Assembly (NCBI GenBank): GCA_937965785.1
Contig: CALCKT010000065.1
Span: 1-32,610 of the forward strand
Reading direction: 5' to 3'
DNA length: 32,610 nt
Origin: an uncultured Propionibacteriaceae bacterium
GTDB taxonomy: Bacteria > Actinomycetota > Actinomycetes > Propionibacteriales > Propionibacteriaceae
In this document: positions 31,226-32,610 of the stretch, in pieces
Numbering within the stretch: position 1 is the stretch's first letter
How the letters are laid out: each line of letters begins with the position of its first letter
Made by a program: the position numbers and the translations under genes
The notes under the pieces: generated by a model
Told to the model about the DNA's origin: nothing
Databases searched by the model: none
Seen by the model: the letters and a program-made list of their open reading frames with translations, nothing else

Positions 31226-32610
31226 TCAGCGCTTGCGCTTGGCCTTCTTGCGCCGTGCGGCGCGGTTCCCGCCACCACTGCTCGTCGTTGTCTTCTTCAC
31301 GGGTTTCTTGGTGCCCTCGCGGCTCGTGGTGGCCTCCCCGGACTCGTCGGGGGCGGAGTAGGTGAGGTTCTCCTCGCGTTTTCCACCCAGACCCTTGGCC
31401 AAGGGTTCCGCGCGCCTGGGTTTCGCCTCACCGTCCGAGACCGATGCGACCTTGGCCAGCACGTCCTCCGGGTTCCCATCGGCATCGGTGACGACACCGA
31501 CGCTCACCGGTTCCGGCTGGCTGACCTGCAGGTTGAACAGCATCCCGATGATCTGCTCGAATGAGGCCTCACGCATCGCGATGAACATGTCACCGCCCTC
31601 CCGCTGGTACTCGACCAACGGGTCGCGCTGCGCCATTGCGCGAAGCCCGATGCCCTCCCGCAGGTAGTCCATCTCGTAGAGATGTTCCCGCCAGTTGCGG
31701 TCCACCACGGAGAGCAGCACCTGGCGTTCCAGTTCCCGCATGGTCTCGGAACCGAGGGCCTCCTCCCGGTCGTCGTAGGCCCTGGACACGTCGTCGCTGA
31801 ACATCTCGACGAGCTTTTCCTGCGTGGGGATCTCCTCTTCGATCTCCTCCAGGTCGAGACCGACGGGATAAAGCGTTTTCAGTTCGTTGAAGAGCATCTC
31901 GAGGTCCCAGTCCTCCGGGATGCCGACGGTGTGCTGCCTGACGACCGCTGCAACCACCTCGGCCGCCCGGTCGCGCAGCTGCTCGGACAGATCGGCCCCG
32001 TCGAGAACGCGACGCCGGTCGCGGTAGATGACGTGCCGCTGACGGTTCATCACGTCGTCGTACTTCAGAACGTTCTTGCGCATCTCGAAGTTCTGGCTCT
32101 CGACCTGCTTCTGCGCCGACTCGATGGCGTTGCTGACCGACTTGGAGTCGATCGGCACGTCGTCCGGCACCTTGAGCATGATCAGGGCGCGCTCCAGCAC
32201 CTCGGGACGGAACAGGCGCATCAGGTCATCGGAGAGGGAGAGGTAGAAACGGGATTCGCCCGGGTCCCCCTGACGTCCGGAACGGCCGCGCAGCTGGTTG
32301 TCGATGCGGCGGGATTCGTGGCGTTCGGAACCGATCACGTACAGTCCGCCGGCCTCCACCACCTCGTCGTGTTCGGCCTCCACCTGCTCCTCGAGGGCCT
32401 TCAAGGTGTCGGGCCACTGGGCCTCGTACTCCTCGGGGGTTTCCACGGGATCGAGTCCCTGCTTGCGCAGCTGCAGGTCGGCCAGGAACTCGGGGTTGCC
32501 CCCGAGCATGATGTCGGTGCCGCGTCCCGCCATGTTGGTGGACACGGTCACAGCCCCCTTGCGGCCCGCCTGCGCGACCACGGCGGCCTCCCGCTCGTGT
32601 TGTTTCGCGT
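31226..32610 (-). CDS. secA: Preprotein translocase ATPase SecA, C-terminal part (5' end outside window)
   Basis: About 461 residues are visible, entering at AKQHEREAAVVAQAGRKGAV and running to the stop at 31226. The second nucleotide-binding fold shows NMAGRGTDIMLGGNPE and GSERHESRRIDNQLRGRSGRQGDPG, given here as SERHESRRIDNQ and RGRSGRQGDPG. The helical scaffold and wing domains follow (KYDDVMNRQRHVIYRDR, LREGIGLRAMAQRDPL). The Lys/Arg-rich tail (AARRKKAKRKR) replaces the cysteine zinc motif found at the end of many SecA proteins, as in other actinobacterial SecA1. SecA drives export through SecYEG. Confidence 0.97.
   Translation of the reverse strand, partial: AKQHEREAAVVAQAGRKGAVTVSTNMAGRGTDIMLGGNPEFLADLQLRKQGLDPVETPEEYEAQWPDTLKALEEQVEAEHDEVVEAGGLYVIGSERHESRRIDNQLRGRSGRQGDPGESRFYLSLSDDLMRLFRPEVLERALIMLKVPDDVPIDSKSVSNAIESAQKQVESQNFEMRKNVLKYDDVMNRQRHVIYRDRRRVLDGADLSEQLRDRAAEVVAAVVRQHTVGIPEDWDLEMLFNELKTLYPVGLDLEEIEEEIPTQEKLVEMFSDDVSRAYDDREEALGSETMRELERQVLLSVVDRNWREHLYEMDYLREGIGLRAMAQRDPLVEYQREGGDMFIAMREASFEQIIGMLFNLQVSQPEPVSVGVVTDADGNPEDVLAKVASVSDGEAKPRRAEPLAKGLGGKREENLTYSAPDESGEATTSREGTKKPVKKTTTSSGGGNRAARRKKAKRKR

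Noticed and set aside
1..32610. CRISPR arrays, tRNA or rRNA genes, prophage or intact insertion sequences
   Set aside because: None was recognised on reading; only the 21-bp and 27-bp repeats and a doubtful inverted-repeat segment were found.

Overview
The window is ordinary chromosome from a high-GC actinobacterium. Family membership and gene order both point there: a TRAM methyltransferase, a KimA-like permease, a CeoB/CeoC-like TrkA pair, an OB-fold protein, DUF3710, dut, DUF4193 and sepH, then AdnAB, DUF3107, a DEAD-box helicase, an Rv3235-family protein and secA. From memory of actinobacterial genomes, this resembles the Mycobacterium tuberculosis Rv2689c-Rv2699c and Rv3201c-Rv3240c neighbourhoods. 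Propionibacteriaceae is my best guess for the family, but this is inference. I saw no tRNA, rRNA, CRISPR array, prophage or intact transposase.

Layout. 1-4374: RNA methyltransferase (cut by the left edge) coupled to the permease, with two TrkA-type subunits divergent from it. 4382-5885: dut, DUF3710 and OB-fold operon on the minus strand. 5967-7603: small membrane protein DUF4235, zinc protein DUF4193 and the FtsZ regulator sepH. 7610-11157: tightly overlapped minus-strand operon of DUF5998, an alkaline-phosphatase-fold protein, a GT4 glycosyltransferase and thymidine kinase. 11188-15157: plus-strand App1-like phosphatase, parC and a beta-carbonic anhydrase. 15213-18286: a lone ClbS/DfsB-type protein, parE and a small zinc protein. 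18276-24463: adnA-adnB, encoding a two-motor, two-nuclease recombination complex. 24562-27381: cold-shock protein, PP2C phosphatase, DUF3107 and a DEAD-box helicase. 27596-30599: trpS, a PHP phosphoesterase, DUF2505 and DUF6912. 30774-32610: Rv3235-family protein and the C-terminal part of secA, cut by the right edge.

Working themes are DNA topology and repair (parC, parE, adnAB), nucleotide supply (dut, tdk), potassium homeostasis (KimA-like permease with TrkA-type subunits), division and envelope (sepH, GT4, App1), and secretion (secA).

The most interesting signals lie outside the protein catalogue. Many genes appear to be leaderless: a TANNNT hexamer sits 6 nt before GTG starts and 7 nt before ATG starts. 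The DEAD-box helicase has no ATG, GTG or TTG that would keep its Q motif and Walker A, and seems to start at CTG. Four imperfect copies of a 21-bp repeat lie exactly in phase between two divergent leaderless promoters. Four convergent gene pairs are separated by only 6-7 bp and a fifth overlaps.
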